64,000 nt of DNA from Pseudogulbenkiania ferrooxidans 2002 (GTDB lineage: Bacteria > Pseudomonadota > Gammaproteobacteria > Burkholderiales > Chromobacteriaceae): contig NZ_ACIS01000001.1 in NCBI RefSeq assembly GCF_000174355.1, positions 186,001-250,000 on the forward strand, given 5' to 3'. Numbering within the stretch: the stretch's first letter is position 1; every line of letters begins with the position of its first letter. The notes under the pieces are model-generated. The model did not search any database and was not told the DNA's origin. It saw only the letters and a program-made list of their open reading frames with translations. Below, piece after piece: positions 46,254 through 56,430 of this stretch. A program made the translations under genes and the position numbers.

Positions 46254-46346
46254 TGCTTTTCCCCCTGTCTGTTTAAAAGCGGTCGGAGGATTATCAAGTC
46301 TAGTAGCCGGGCCGATCAATCCGTAGAAATTCGTAGTGTCGCTGGC

Positions 46347-47435
46347 TCAAGCGGTGACGTTCTGTCCGCTTAACACCCGTTGCAGCACGTCATGGCTGAC
46401 CTCGCTGCTGATGACAGCCTGGCCAAGCTGCTTCAGCAGCACGAAGCGCAATTTGCCTTGTTCGACTTTCTTGTCGTGCCCCATATGCTCCAGCCAGTTT
46501 GTCAGGCCGAGGTCGGGCGCCCTGACGGGCAGGCCGGCACGTTGGATGAGCGAGATCACGCGTTCGACGTCGGCGGCATTCAGCCAGCCCAGCTCCTGCG
46601 AGGTCGCGGCTGCCAGGACCATTCCGGCCGCCACCGCCTCGCCGTGCAGCCAGGCTCCGTATCCCAGCCCGGCCTCGATGGCGTGGCCGAAGGTATGGCC
46701 CAGATTCAGCAAGGCGCGCACGCCGCTTTCCTTCTCATCCTGCCCGACGATCTCCGCCTTCATTTCGCAGCAGCGCTTCACGGCATATTCGAGCGCAGCG
46801 GGGTCACGGGCACGCAGTTGTTCGATGTTGCTTTCCAGCCAGGCCAAAAACTCGGCATCACCCAGCAGGCCATACTTGATGACCTCGGCCAAACCGGCAG
46901 ACAGCTCGCGATCTGGTAACGTATCCAGCAGCACCATATCGGCGATGACCACTCGAGGCTGATAGAACGCCCCGATCATGTTCTTGCCGAGTGGATGATT
47001 GATGGCGGTCTTGCCTCCGACCGACGAGTCGACCTGGGCGAGCAGCGTGGTCGGAATCTGGATAAACGGTGCCCCGCGCTGGTAACAGGCGGCGGCAAAC
47101 CCGGTCATGTCGCCGATGACGCCTCCCCCGAGTGCGATCAGCGTGGTCTTGCGTTCGCAATTGCCGGCAAGCAGGGCGTCAAAGATCAGGTTGAGGGTGT
47201 CCCAGGTTTTGTACGACTCGCCATCGGGCAGCACCACGACGCGCGTTGCAATCCCTTCCGCCTTGAGTGCCTGCTCCAGCGGTGCCAGATACAGCGGGGC
47301 AATGGTGCTATTGGTGACGATGGCAGCACTGGGAATGGGCAGATGGGGCTTGAGCAGATCGGTCCGCGTCAGCAGGTTGCGGCCGATATGGATCGGGTAG
47401 TGGGCGTCGGGGAGCTTCAGGTCTAGAGTGATCAT
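46347..47435 (-). CDS. aroB: 3-dehydroquinate synthase AroB
   Basis: 362-aa second enzyme of the shikimate pathway (NAD- and metal-dependent). Signatures: [45 protein letters not shown] and the metal-site HGEAVAAGM. It overlaps aroK by 4 bp. Full length. Confidence 0.95.
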   Translation of the reverse strand: MITLDLKLPDAHYPIHIGRNLLTRTDLLKPHLPIPSAAIVTNSTIAPLYLAPLEQALKAEGIATRVVVLPDGESYKTWDTLNLIFDALLAGNCERKTTLIALGGGVIGDMTGFAAACYQRGAPFIQIPTTLLAQVDSSVGGKTAINHPLGKNMIGAFYQPRVVIADMVLLDTLPDRELSAGLAEVIKYGLLGDAEFLAWLESNIEQLRARDPAALEYAVKRCCEMKAEIVGQDEKESGVRALLNLGHTFGHAIEAGLGYGAWLHGEAVAAGMVLAAATSQELGWLNAADVERVISLIQRAGLPVRAPDLGLTNWLEHMGHDKKVEQGKLRFVLLKQLGQAVISSEVSHDVLQRVLSGQNVTA

Positions 47436-47980
47436 GGTCGGGAGTCTTGATGGCGGTGTTGGCGCTCGAACAGCTGCGCTTCAAGTTGACTGACCAGCAG
47501 GTTGACGTTTTGCTGGGTGGTGTCGACGATCAGGTCCGCCACCTCGGTGTAGAGCGGGTCGCGTTCCTTGAGCAGACTTTCCAGCTTGGCCTTGGGGTCA
47601 GCGGTCTGGAGCAGGGGACGGTTGCGGTCATGCTGGGTTCGGGCCAACAGGTCATCGATATTGGCACGCAGGTAAATCACGACTCCATTGTCTTTCAGCA
47701 ACTGGCGATTTTCCGGGCGCAGGATGGCCCCACCTCCTGTCGCCAGGATGATGTTGTCGCGTTGCACCAGTTCGGCGATGGCGCAGCTCTCCCGATCACG
47801 AAAACGCTGCTCACCTTCTATTTCGAAGATGGTGGCGACCTTGACGCCCGTTTTGGCCTCGATTTCGTGATCGGAGTCGTAAAAGGTCTTGCCGGTTTTG
47901 CGCGCCAGCGCACGACCTACCGTCGTCTTGCCGGCCCCCATCAGTCCGACAAGAAAAAAATTGCCTGCCAGTGTATCCAT
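47432..47980 (-). CDS. aroK: Shikimate kinase AroK
   Basis: 182-aa kinase. Walker [16 protein letters not shown] at residues 12-26, shikimate-binding [11 protein letters not shown] and [12 protein letters not shown], lid with R-N-R-P. It phosphorylates shikimate. Start at 47980 gives the N-terminus usual for AroK; an ATG three codons upstream (47989) is possible. Between pilQ and aroB, as in many proteobacteria. Confidence 0.94.
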   Translation of the reverse strand: MDTLAGNFFLVGLMGAGKTTVGRALARKTGKTFYDSDHEIEAKTGVKVATIFEIEGEQRFRDRESCAIAELVQRDNIILATGGGAILRPENRQLLKDNGVVIYLRANIDDLLARTQHDRNRPLLQTADPKAKLESLLKERDPLYTEVADLIVDTTQQNVNLLVSQLEAQLFERQHRHQDSRP

Positions 47981-48023
47981 GGCAGGCATTGTAGCGGAAG
48001 CACGCGCGATCGTCTGCGCTGTC

Positions 48024-50099
48024 CTAGCGGCTGTTTATGTCGAAATCGCTGACGACGCGTGGCGTCAGGAAAACCAGCAACTCCGTGCGGTTGTCTTTCT
48101 TCGTCTTGCTCCGGAACAGGGCGCCCAGCAGGGGAATGTCACCAAGTAGGGGTACCTTGCTGAGGCCTTCATTTTCGTCCTGGGTGTAGATGCCACCGAT
48201 AACCACGGTGCCTCCATTCTCGACCAGCACCTGGGTATTGACCTTTTTGGTCTTGAGCGAGGGAACCCCATTCGACAGGTTGGCGAAGTCGGCGGTGTCG
48301 TTGTTGATCTGGATGTCCATCAGGATGGTGCTGTCAGGAGTAATCTGAGGCTTCACCTTCAGGCTCAGTACCGCCTTTTTGAATGAGGTGGAGGTGGCGC
48401 CGCTGGAGGTGGCCTCCTGATAAGGAATCTCCTGCCCCTGCTCGATAGTGGCCTCGGTACGGTCGGAAGTCAGCACCCGCGGGCTGGCGACGATCTTGCC
48501 CTGGCTTTCGGTTTGCAATGCCTGCAGCTCCAGGCCGATCAGGTTGCTGGCACCGGCCTTGTAGACGGCGCCGATGGTCCCCGTAGCCGCACTGTTGGTC
48601 GGCAGATTCACTAAGGTGTCGGTGAGGCTGCCGTTGCCGGCTCCAGCGATATTGCCGCCCAGACTCAGACGGCCGATGCGGTCGTACGACAGCTTGACGC
48701 CCAGTTCGCGGCTGAAGTTGTCGGTGGCTTCGACGATGCGTGCCTCGATCACGACCTGTTTGACCGGGGTGTCGGTTTTTGTGATCAGATCACGAATCTT
48801 GTCGATAACCGTTGTCGTATCGTTGATGATCAGGGTGTTGGTTTTGGGGTCGATCAGGGCGCTGCCACGATCGGAGAGCAGGGTGCTGCGTCGTCCGCTA
48901 CCGCTACCGGTGCCTCCCTTGCTGTCTTCTTCCAGGATTTTCTTGAAATCCTCGGCGCTGCGGTAACGCAGCACGAAGGTTTCCGAGCGCAGCGGTTCCA
49001 GCGTGGTGAGCTGGTTCTTGGCCTCGTAAACCTGCTTGTCCCGGGCCAGCAGCTCTTCGCGCGGGGCGATGCGGATGATGTTGCCGCTACGCCGCTTGTC
49101 CAGGCCCTTGCTGTCGAGGATCAGGTCGAGTGCCTGATCCCATGGCACGTCTTTCAGGCGCAGTGTGATCTTGCCGTTGACCGAGTCGCTGGTGACGATG
49201 TTGAGCCCGGTGAATTCGGCGATGACCTGCAGCACGGTCCGGACTTCGATATCCTGGAAATTGAGCGAGAGCTTGTCGCCCTTGTAGACCGGCTTGTCCA
49301 ACTCGTTCTGTGCTTTTTGATCTTGGGTCAGTTTCTTCACTTCGACCACCAGTTTGCGGTCGGTCTGGTACGAGGAATAGTCCCAGTCGCCTTGTGGCTG
49401 GATGACGATGTGGCTGCTTCTGCCCTGGTTCATGGCGTCGATCTTGCTGACTGGGGTGCCAAAGTCGGTGACGTCGAGCTTGCGATCCTGGCCGGCAGGC
49501 AGATTGCTCCCCTGGATGTCCACCACGATATTCTTGCCCTGGCGTTTGATATCCACCGGGACATCGTTCGATGGCAGGTTGATCTCGACCCTGCCCTCGC
49601 CGTTATGGCCCCGCCGGAAGTCGAGAGCGAGCGGTGTGCGGTAGGCGACGCTTGCCGTTGGTGCCGGGCTGGCGGGGGTGGTGTCCAGCGGGACGGCGGT
49701 CCGCTGCTCTGCCTGCAGGTTGCTGTTCAGGCTGATCAGCAGCGTGTTGTTGCTGACTTTGGTGGAATAAGAGGCGTTCTTGGCCAGATTCAATACGATA
49801 CGAGCCCGGCCATTGCTGGCGATGGCAACGGCAGAGGGAACCAGGGGGTTGCCCAGTTCGGTGAAGCTGTTGGGTAGCTTGATCTCGGTATCGGCAAAGT
49901 CGAGCGCGATCCTGGGGGGATTGGAGATGGCGAAACTGTTGGGCTTGGGGGCCGGACCGTCGAAAGTCAGCTGAAGAACCTGTTCGTTGCCGTCGGTTTT
50001 GCTGATGTTGATCCCCGTAATGGCAACGCCGGCATGGGCCAGGCTGAAGGAGAGGGCAAGACCCAGTCCGGATAGCAGTTTGATGGCATGCGTGTTCAT
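48024..50099 (-). CDS. pilQ: Type IV pilus secretin PilQ
   Basis: 691-aa outer-membrane secretin. Signal peptide ending AHA; two AMIN domains (about 28-130 and 160-260), N0/N1 domains (about 290-450), and the secretin channel domain (about 450-690) with [17 protein letters not shown] and [15 protein letters not shown]. It lets pili, and in competent species DNA, cross the outer membrane. ATG overlaps the pilP stop (TAATG). Confidence 0.95.
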   Translation of the reverse strand: MNTHAIKLLSGLGLALSFSLAHAGVAITGINISKTDGNEQVLQLTFDGPAPKPNSFAISNPPRIALDFADTEIKLPNSFTELGNPLVPSAVAIASNGRARIVLNLAKNASYSTKVSNNTLLISLNSNLQAEQRTAVPLDTTPASPAPTASVAYRTPLALDFRRGHNGEGRVEINLPSNDVPVDIKRQGKNIVVDIQGSNLPAGQDRKLDVTDFGTPVSKIDAMNQGRSSHIVIQPQGDWDYSSYQTDRKLVVEVKKLTQDQKAQNELDKPVYKGDKLSLNFQDIEVRTVLQVIAEFTGLNIVTSDSVNGKITLRLKDVPWDQALDLILDSKGLDKRRSGNIIRIAPREELLARDKQVYEAKNQLTTLEPLRSETFVLRYRSAEDFKKILEEDSKGGTGSGSGRRSTLLSDRGSALIDPKTNTLIINDTTTVIDKIRDLITKTDTPVKQVVIEARIVEATDNFSRELGVKLSYDRIGRLSLGGNIAGAGNGSLTDTLVNLPTNSAATGTIGAVYKAGASNLIGLELQALQTESQGKIVASPRVLTSDRTEATIEQGQEIPYQEATSSGATSTSFKKAVLSLKVKPQITPDSTILMDIQINNDTADFANLSNGVPSLKTKKVNTQVLVENGGTVVIGGIYTQDENEGLSKVPLLGDIPLLGALFRSKTKKDNRTELLVFLTPRVVSDFDINSR

Positions 50100-50611
50100 T
50101 ATTTCTGCCCTTGTTCTACGAGGTACATGGTCGTTGTGCGCTGTACCCATTCGCCGTTCAGGTCTTCCACTGTTTCGGCCAACTCGATTCCGGCTTCGGA
50201 GATGTGTTTGATCTGCCCGAAATTGGGCCCCACGAAGTTGCCAGGCTGAACCCGGTAGACCGTGTTCTCCGGTGTGCGGATCAGTCCGTAGGTCACTCCG
50301 CCGCGCTTCAGGATGCCGACCATTTTCAGCTTGTCCAGGTCGTAGTTTTCTAGCGTCTCGCGCGGACGATCAAAGTCCGGCGCGTTGGCACTGTTCTGGC
50401 GCTTGGCGGCCAGCAATTTTTGCGGGTCGAACGGGTCGCGCAGCTCGAAGGCCTGGTACACGAAGGGCTGATAGGGTTGTGCCATCGGGATGGGGTCGAT
50501 CTGACCGGCCAGGCCCTTGCCGGCTTCGTTCATCCAGCGGTCGAGGTCGTCGGTGCTGTTGCTGCCACAGCCGGCGAGGAGCAGCAGGCACAAGAAGCCA
50601 GGTTTGTTCAT
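50099..50611 (-). CDS. pilP: Pilus assembly lipoprotein PilP
   Basis: 170-aa lipoprotein with lipobox LLLLAGC; conserved beta-domain with MVGILKRGGVTYGLIRTPE. It links PilN-PilO to the secretin. Overlaps pilO by 4 bp and abuts pilQ. Confidence 0.94.
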   Translation of the reverse strand: MNKPGFLCLLLLAGCGSNSTDDLDRWMNEAGKGLAGQIDPIPMAQPYQPFVYQAFELRDPFDPQKLLAAKRQNSANAPDFDRPRETLENYDLDKLKMVGILKRGGVTYGLIRTPENTVYRVQPGNFVGPNFGQIKHISEAGIELAETVEDLNGEWVQRTTTMYLVEQGQK

Positions 50612-51243
50612 TTCTTGGCCTCTTTCTTGTTGATGGCGGCGAGGCGTTCTTCCGGTTCCAGCGAGCGGTAGGTTTTGGCCGTGGCCTCCATGCTCAACCG
50701 CGGGGTGCTGGTCGGTCCCTTGGCGTCTTGGGGGGCCAGCTTGATATCGCTCAGCGTGACGATCCGCGAGAGCTGGCCGACGTCGCTGACGAAGGAGGCC
50801 AGCTCCTTGTAATTGCCGGTCAGACGTATGCTGATGGGCAGCTCGGCCATTTCGGCGGACTTGATTTCTCCGCCGGGGCGGAACAGCTCGAACTGCAGGC
50901 CGCGGCCGATCCCGGCCTGGTTGATCTCGGTCAGCAGGGATTCCATTTCGGACTTGCTGGGGAGCTGCTTGAGCAGGGCGCCGAACGAGCGTTGGATCTC
51001 GGCCAGCTGCTGTTCCAGCGCGGCGAGGTTGATGGCCTGGCGTTTTTTGTCGAGATAGGTCTGCTTGAGTTGTTCTTCCTGGTGCTGGGCGCTGTTCAGG
51101 GTGTCAAGCTGGTCTCCCAGGACCAGGTAATAGCCGAGGAAAACGATCAGCCCGATCAGGCTGGCCAGAGCCCCGAGCTGGGCCGGCAGCGGCCAGTTCG
51201 GCATGTCCTTGGGGTCGAGGTTGCGCAATTCGTCGAGCGTCAT
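50608..51243 (-). CDS. pilO: Pilus assembly protein PilO
   Basis: 211-aa protein: N-terminal TM helix (residues 23-42), coiled coil (about 46-95), and a ferredoxin-like periplasmic domain. PilO dimerises with PilN in the alignment complex. Overlaps pilN and pilP by 4 bp each. Confidence 0.93.
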   Translation of the reverse strand: MTLDELRNLDPKDMPNWPLPAQLGALASLIGLIVFLGYYLVLGDQLDTLNSAQHQEEQLKQTYLDKKRQAINLAALEQQLAEIQRSFGALLKQLPSKSEMESLLTEINQAGIGRGLQFELFRPGGEIKSAEMAELPISIRLTGNYKELASFVSDVGQLSRIVTLSDIKLAPQDAKGPTSTPRLSMEATAKTYRSLEPEERLAAINKKEAKK

Positions 51244-51824
51244 GGCCGTGCTCCTTTCTTGCCTGGGGCGGGTGCGGCGGCTTCTTGTCCCTTCATGCCC
51301 AGTCGCAAGGTGAACTCGCTGACACGCTGGTTGTTGACGATGGCGGCCTTGACCTCGACCAGGACCGGGGCGTCGAACGTGGTGGATTGCGCCAGGGTGC
51401 GCATGTAGTTGGAGACGCGTGCACCGGACAGGGCGTAGCCCGACAGGTCGAAGCTGCGGCCTGTCTGTCTGAAGTCCCTGAGGTAGACGCCGTCAGGGGT
51501 CTGGCGTACCAGCTGGTCAAAGATGTGGGTGGCCTCGTTGCGACCCTGCTGCAATTGTTCGACCAGCTGTTTCCTGGCGAGCAGCTCGTCGCGTTCCTTC
51601 TTGAGTCCCTCGATCTTCTTGATCTGGCCGTCCAGTTGGGCAATGGCATCCTGCAAGTACTGGTTACGATGCTGTTGGTGGCCGATCCGGCTGTTCAGCA
51701 CCAGATAGCTCGAGGCTACCACCCCCCCGGCGATCAGGATGGCGGCAGCTAGAAGAAGCTGGAAGCGGTGGCGGTGCGCTTCCTTGCTCTGCTCTCGGTG
51801 CGGTAGCAGGTTGATGCGTATCAT
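51240..51824 (-). CDS. pilN: Pilus assembly protein PilN
   Basis: 194-aa protein starting MIRINLLPHRE, the conserved cytoplasmic PilM-binding tail (INLLPHR), followed by a TM helix (about 22-43), coiled coil and periplasmic domain. Part of PilMNOP. Overlaps pilO by 4 bp and pilM by 1 bp. Confidence 0.95.
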   Translation of the reverse strand: MIRINLLPHREQSKEAHRHRFQLLLAAAILIAGGVVASSYLVLNSRIGHQQHRNQYLQDAIAQLDGQIKKIEGLKKERDELLARKQLVEQLQQGRNEATHIFDQLVRQTPDGVYLRDFRQTGRSFDLSGYALSGARVSNYMRTLAQSTTFDAPVLVEVKAAIVNNQRVSEFTLRLGMKGQEAAAPAPGKKGARP

Positions 51825-52936
51825 CAGTCGAACCTCCTCATGGCCAGGCCGCAGGCAACCAGCAGCGAAGGGGCGTCGAGCAGCAGCTCCTTCAGGCGGA
51901 TGGAGGAGGACTGCACCATGGTGGTAAAGGGGTTGGCGATCATGGTGCTGATCTGGGTGCGTGCGGCCACCGTGTCGTCAAGCCCGCTCAACATGCTGCA
52001 GCCGCCGGCCAGCAGGATGTAGTCGACCCGCAGGTATTGCGAGACGCTGACCGTGGTGTAGAAGAACTGCAGGGCACGCTGGATTTCCTGCGCCAGCGAG
52101 TCGACAAAGGGGTGTAGCAGTTCGGATTCGTAGCCGTCGGGCAGTGTCATGGCGCGCTTGCCGGATTCGGCTTCGTCGAACGAGATACCGTAGCGGCGCT
52201 GGATGTCGCGCGTCAGCTGCTGGCCGCCAAAGGCCTGTTCGCGGAAGTAGATCTGCTGGCCGTTGCGCAGCACGCTGCAGTGCAGCTTGCTGCTGCCGAT
52301 ATCGAACAGGGCGAAGGTCTGGTTGTGGCCTTGTTCGGGCAAGTGCAACTGGATCTGCTCGAACGCGGTCATCATGGCGAAGGACTCGACGTCGACGATC
52401 TTGACCTTGAGTCCGGCCATTTCCGCCGCAGCCACCCGTTCTTCCACCTTCTCCTTGCGGGCGGCGCACAGCAGGACTTCCAGGTCGTCGACGCTGGCAG
52501 GCGAGGAGCCGAGAATCTGGTAGTCGAGGTTGACCTCTTCCAGCGGGAAGGGAATGATCTGGTTGGCTTCGGTTTCGGCCAGTGCTTCGAGGTCGTCGGC
52601 CTGGTTCGCCGGCACCAGGATCTTCTTGTAGATCGCCATGGTGGTGGGTATGGCGACGGCGACGTTGCGGGCTGAACTGCCGAGGCGCTGCCAGGCGCGG
52701 CGGATGGTCTCTGCCACGCCTTCGATATTGTTGATGTTTCCCTCGGTGATCGCTTCCTTGGGCAGGGGCTCGATGACGTAACGCTCGATTTGCAGGCTGT
52801 TGCCGGAGCGGGAAAGTTCTACCAGCTTGATGGCGCTGCTGCTGATATCCAGTCCTAGCAGCGGAACATTGCCGGATTTCCCTAATCCAACCAGGCTCAA
52901 CCAGTTGGCGCCGAATCCAAGTTTGTCGGATAGCAT
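51824..52936 (-). CDS. pilM: Pilus assembly actin-like ATPase PilM
   Basis: 370-aa actin-fold protein: phosphate loop LGLDISSSAIKLVEL, second loop FALFDIGSSKLHCSV and adenosine region LLAGGCSMLSGLDD. It binds PilN's tail in the cytoplasm. ATG at 52936 preferred to a TTG five codons upstream. First gene of pilMNOPQ-aroKB, divergent from mrcA. Confidence 0.94.
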   Translation of the reverse strand: MLSDKLGFGANWLSLVGLGKSGNVPLLGLDISSSAIKLVELSRSGNSLQIERYVIEPLPKEAITEGNINNIEGVAETIRRAWQRLGSSARNVAVAIPTTMAIYKKILVPANQADDLEALAETEANQIIPFPLEEVNLDYQILGSSPASVDDLEVLLCAARKEKVEERVAAAEMAGLKVKIVDVESFAMMTAFEQIQLHLPEQGHNQTFALFDIGSSKLHCSVLRNGQQIYFREQAFGGQQLTRDIQRRYGISFDEAESGKRAMTLPDGYESELLHPFVDSLAQEIQRALQFFYTTVSVSQYLRVDYILLAGGCSMLSGLDDTVAARTQISTMIANPFTTMVQSSSIRLKELLLDAPSLLVACGLAMRRFD

Positions 52937-53000
52937 CGGTGAGGGCCCCAAGTATTTTTAAGTGGCGATCCGTCGGGACGGTATCGCAATCTAATGTTGT

Positions 53001-53022
53001 GTCTTGTCCTGACTTACAAGAC
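53001..53022. promoter_or_regulatory. Inverted repeat between pilM and mrcA (possible operator)
   Basis: GTCTTGT-N8-ACAAGAC, a perfect 7-bp inverted repeat right before the TATAAT of mrcA (53025-53030). It overlaps the expected -35 region and lies in the shared pilM/mrcA promoter region. Confidence 0.4.
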
Positions 53023-53024
53023 GT

Positions 53025-53030
53025 TATAAT
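53025..53030 (+). promoter_or_regulatory. -10 element of mrcA
   Basis: TATAAT followed by CCGCT, 30 bp before the ATG. The same TATAATCCGCT sequence occurs before msbA (34072). Confidence 0.5.
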
Positions 53031-53059
53031 CCGCTTTCCAGCGAAAGCCCATTCTGATC

Positions 53060-55453
53060 ATGCTTAAACGAATTTTTGCGATTTTTGCCGGCTTGCTTAT
53101 TGGTGGTGCCATCCTTGCTGCAGGTGGCCTGGCAATCGCAATCATCATAACGTATCCGCGTCTTCCCAGTCTTGACGTCCTTACCGATTACCGGCCGAAG
53201 ATGCCGCTGCGCGTCTTTGCCGCGGATGGCCAGTTAATCGGCGAATTCGGCGAAGAACGACGTTCATTCATGCGCATCCAGGAGGTCCCGGTGCTGATGA
53301 AGGAGGCCGTGCTGGCCGCCGAGGACGATCGATTCTATCAGCATAGCGGTATCGATTATGTCGGCGTGATGCGTGCCGCTGTCGGCAATATCGTATCAGG
53401 CCATGCACGCTCTGGTGCCAGTACCATCACCATGCAGGTGGCAAAAAATTTCTTCCTTTCCAGTGAAAAGACTTTTAGCCGCAAGTTTAACGAGGCGCTG
53501 CTGGCTTTCAAGATCGAGCACGCGCTCTCCAAGGACCAGATTCTCGAGTTGTATTTCAACCAAATCTACCTGGGGCAACGTGCTTACGGCTTTGCCGCGG
53601 CGGCGCAGGCCTATTATGGCAAATCAATCAAAGACTTGAGTGTGGCGGAAATGGCCATGCTCGCCGGTCTGCCCAAGGCGCCGTCGGCGTACAACCCGAT
53701 CGTGAACCCGGCGCGGGCCCGTCTGCGCCAGCAGTATGTGCTGCGCCGCATGCACGAATTGAACTTCATCAGCCAGGAACAGTACGACAACGCGCTGGCG
53801 GAGAAACTGCACGTGGCGGGGCAGGGGGCGGAAGCCAGCATGCCGGCTCAATATGTGGCGGAAATGGTACGCCAGGCCATGTATGACCGTTACCGCGACC
53901 AGGCCTACACCCAGGGCTTCAGGGTCTTCACCACCATCGACAGCAAGCATCAGCAGTGGGCGTACGACGCACTGCGTGCCGGCCTGATGGATTACGACCG
54001 CCGCCACAGCTACCGCGGGCCGGAGGGGTTCGTCGACCTGTCCGGGCTGGAGGGTGATGACCGGATCGAGGCGCTGGACGAGGCGCTCGCGGAGATTCAC
54101 GATAGCGGCGACTTGCAGCCGGGCGTGGTGCTCGAAGCGTCGAACCGCGCGGTGAAGGTGTATCTGCGTGGCGGGCAGGAGGTGTCGGTGAGCGGGCGCG
54201 GCCTGGATTTTGCGCGCCGTGCCCTGAGCAGCAAGCTGACCCCGGCGCAGCAGCTGCGGCCGGGCGCCATCGTGCGCGTGCGGGCCGAGAGCAAGGGGGA
54301 CTGGAGCATCGGCCAGATGCCGGAAGTGGAGGGCGCCTTCGTGTCGATGGATACCCGCACCGGCGCGATCAAGTCGCTGGTGGGGGGCTTCGACTTCAAC
54401 CGCAGCAGCTTCAACCACGTGACCCAGGCCTGGCGTCAGCCCGGTTCCACCTTCAAGCCGTTCATCTACTCGGCCGGCATCGAGCGGGGTTTCACGCCGT
54501 CGACGCTGATCAACGATGCGCCGCTGACGATCGATCCGCAGGCGCTGGGCGGGCAGCGCTGGGAGCCGAAGAACGACGACGGCAAGTTCGCCGGCAAGTT
54601 CGCCGGCATGATCCCGATGCGCCGTGCGCTGGCGCTGTCGAAGAACCTGGTGTCGATCCGTGTGCTGATGGCCATCGGCACTGACTACGCCCAGCAGTAC
54701 ATCCAGCGCTTCGGCTTTGCCGCCAAGCAGCACCCGGCTTACCTGACCATGGCGCTGGGGGCCGGTTCGGCCACGCCGCTACAGATGGCGGAGGGCTATT
54801 CCACCTTCGCCAACGGCGGTTATCGTACCCGTTCCTACTTTATCGACCGTATCGAGGATGTGAACGGCCGCGTGTTGGCCAAGACCGTGCCGACGGTGGC
54901 GGGTCAGAATGCACCGCAGGCGATCGATCCGCGTAACGCCTTCATCATGACCAGCATGATGAAGGATGTGGTGCGCTTCGGGACCGCCAACCGGGCCATG
55001 ACGCTGGGGCGCCAGGATCTGGCGGGCAAGACCGGTACCACCAGCGATTTCCGCGATGCCTGGTTTGCCGGTTTCAATCCGAATCTGGCTGCCGTGGTGT
55101 GGGTGGGTTACGACCAGCCGCGCAGCCTGGGCCGTTACGGTTACGGCGGTACCGCGGCACTGCCGATCTGGATCAACTACATGGCCAACGCCTTGAAGGG
55201 GGCGCCCGAGATCGATCTACCGCCGCCGCCGGGGGTGGTGGTGCGTCCGGGGGGCGGCTTGCGTGGCGGCGACGAGTACTACTACGAGGAGTTCCAGCAC
55301 ACCAATCCGGAGTTGCGGCTGGATAACTCCGGTACCGTGCCGGGCGGTAGCGCGGCCAGCGATGCCAGCAATGGCGGTGCCGAGCCTCAGGGTGATGGCC
55401 AGACGCCGCCGGCGCGTGACGCGGTGGAGAACGTCAAGGAGCTGCTGTTCTGA
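53060..55453 (+). CDS. mrcA: Penicillin-binding protein 1A (class A)
   Basis: 797-aa bifunctional peptidoglycan synthase. TM helix at residues 7-32. GT51 domain (about 55-230) with EDDRFYQHSGIDYVG and the catalytic Glu, and GASTITMQVAKNFFL. An OB-like insert follows (about 300-410). Transpeptidase domain (about 420-720) has the nucleophile S-x-x-K in RQPGSTFKPFIYSAG, SKN-type motif SKN in ALSKNLVSIRV and KTG in LAGKTGTTSDF. Divergent from pilMNOPQ, the classic arrangement. Confidence 0.96.
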   Translation: MLKRIFAIFAGLLIGGAILAAGGLAIAIIITYPRLPSLDVLTDYRPKMPLRVFAADGQLIGEFGEERRSFMRIQEVPVLMKEAVLAAEDDRFYQHSGIDYVGVMRAAVGNIVSGHARSGASTITMQVAKNFFLSSEKTFSRKFNEALLAFKIEHALSKDQILELYFNQIYLGQRAYGFAAAAQAYYGKSIKDLSVAEMAMLAGLPKAPSAYNPIVNPARARLRQQYVLRRMHELNFISQEQYDNALAEKLHVAGQGAEASMPAQYVAEMVRQAMYDRYRDQAYTQGFRVFTTIDSKHQQWAYDALRAGLMDYDRRHSYRGPEGFVDLSGLEGDDRIEALDEALAEIHDSGDLQPGVVLEASNRAVKVYLRGGQEVSVSGRGLDFARRALSSKLTPAQQLRPGAIVRVRAESKGDWSIGQMPEVEGAFVSMDTRTGAIKSLVGGFDFNRSSFNHVTQAWRQPGSTFKPFIYSAGIERGFTPSTLINDAPLTIDPQALGGQRWEPKNDDGKFAGKFAGMIPMRRALALSKNLVSIRVLMAIGTDYAQQYIQRFGFAAKQHPAYLTMALGAGSATPLQMAEGYSTFANGGYRTRSYFIDRIEDVNGRVLAKTVPTVAGQNAPQAIDPRNAFIMTSMMKDVVRFGTANRAMTLGRQDLAGKTGTTSDFRDAWFAGFNPNLAAVVWVGYDQPRSLGRYGYGGTAALPIWINYMANALKGAPEIDLPPPPGVVVRPGGGLRGGDEYYYEEFQHTNPELRLDNSGTVPGGSAASDASNGGAEPQGDGQTPPARDAVENVKELLF

Positions 55454-55477
55454 GTGTCGGCCGGGGTGGGGCGGTGT

Positions 55478-55489
55478 TTCGGCCAACCT
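55478..55489 (-). repeat. Signal word copy 9 (AGGTTGGCCGAA)
   Basis: Exact 12-mer on the minus strand, intergenic, 25 bp after the mrcA stop and just before its terminator; same placement logic as copy 2. Confidence 0.7.
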
Positions 55490-55511
55490 TGGCAGCGATA
55501 GGATGAAGGTG

Positions 55512-55550
55512 ACGGCCCGGTCGGCAGTAGCTGAGCGGGCCGTTTTCTTT
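55512..55550 (+). terminator. Terminator of mrcA
   Basis: ACGGCCCG ... CGGGCCGT 8-bp stem with a 16-nt loop, followed by TTTTCTTTT. Confidence 0.7.
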
Positions 55551-55582
55551 TGTGCGAGCCGTGGGACGGGGGAGCGGGGTGT

Positions 55583-55855
55583 TCAGCCGCGGCGTGGTTT
55601 GATGAAGCCGGTCTTGCCGCTCGTCGGGGCGGCGGGAGCGCGCTTGAGCTGCAGGTACAGCGCCTCGACCTGGCTGCGTGCCCAGGGAGTGCGACGCAAA
55701 AAGGTCAGGCTGGACTTGATGCTGGGGTCGTGGTTGAAGCAGCGAATCTCGATCAGCTCACCCAGCCGCGCCCAGCCGTAGTGGGCCACCAGTTCGGTCA
55801 GCATGCTTTCCAGCGTGATGCCGTGCAGCGGGTTGTTGGGTTGCGGCGTGCTCAT
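55583..55855 (-). CDS. VF530/DUF2132 family protein
   Basis: 90-aa small protein. The core [20 protein letters not shown] followed by [20 protein letters not shown] with the closing aromatic motif defines the VF530 (DUF2132) family, a DNA-binding-like fold of unknown role. It overlaps the preceding Cys-cluster gene by 4 bp, forming a two-gene operon. Confidence 0.88.
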   Translation of the reverse strand: MSTPQPNNPLHGITLESMLTELVAHYGWARLGELIEIRCFNHDPSIKSSLTFLRRTPWARSQVEALYLQLKRAPAAPTSGKTGFIKPRRG

Positions 55856-56235
55856 GGGGTGGTTTTCTTGCGGTAGGCGCAGTAGCCCGGGCGCGGCCCG
55901 ATGCGCGGATGGTTGCGGCAGGTGTCCGGCCGCTGGGCGTAGATGGTGCAGCGCCGGGTGTGCTTGTCGAGGTAGTGGCAGTCGCCGTTGGCGCGGCGCG
56001 CCAGGGTGAACAGTTCGCGCTTGAAGTTGAAGTGCTCGATCACGCCCTGCTTCATCAGGCGCTTGGCGATGTTCTTGGGTGGTTCGCCGGTTTCGAACTC
56101 GTCCACCACGCCGATGCGGATCAGGTCGGGCAGTCGGACTTCGACCGGCATGGTGCAGCAGCTGGCCATGCAGTCGTGGCACAACGAATCCTTGTACTTG
56201 AACCAGGTGCTGGTGCGGTCGATATCGGCGTACAT
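55852..56235 (-). CDS. YkgJ-family cysteine cluster protein
   Basis: 127-aa protein of the CxxCxxCC family: CHDCMASCC at residues 19-27, a later [21 protein letters not shown] and final CAYRK. The eight or so cysteines likely bind zinc or an iron-sulfur cluster. Function unknown. Start at 56235; upstream codons in the frame do not look coding. Overlaps the VF530 gene by 4 bp. Confidence 0.87.
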   Translation of the reverse strand: MYADIDRTSTWFKYKDSLCHDCMASCCTMPVEVRLPDLIRIGVVDEFETGEPPKNIAKRLMKQGVIEHFNFKRELFTLARRANGDCHYLDKHTRRCTIYAQRPDTCRNHPRIGPRPGYCAYRKKTTP

Positions 56236-56430
56236 GATGTCAGACGGTAAAGCCGCGGCGGCGCAAGGGCCGGGCGCGGACGCAGGAAATGAAATGGCGC
56301 CCACCAGAAACCGGACTGTGGCCTGCAAGCCACGCCAGACAAGGATCTTGGTGTGCGCCGTTCAAAATTTACCGGCAAATATACCAACAAACGCGCGGTG
56401 CTGCCCCGCTTTTTGTCCGCGGGGGCGCCG

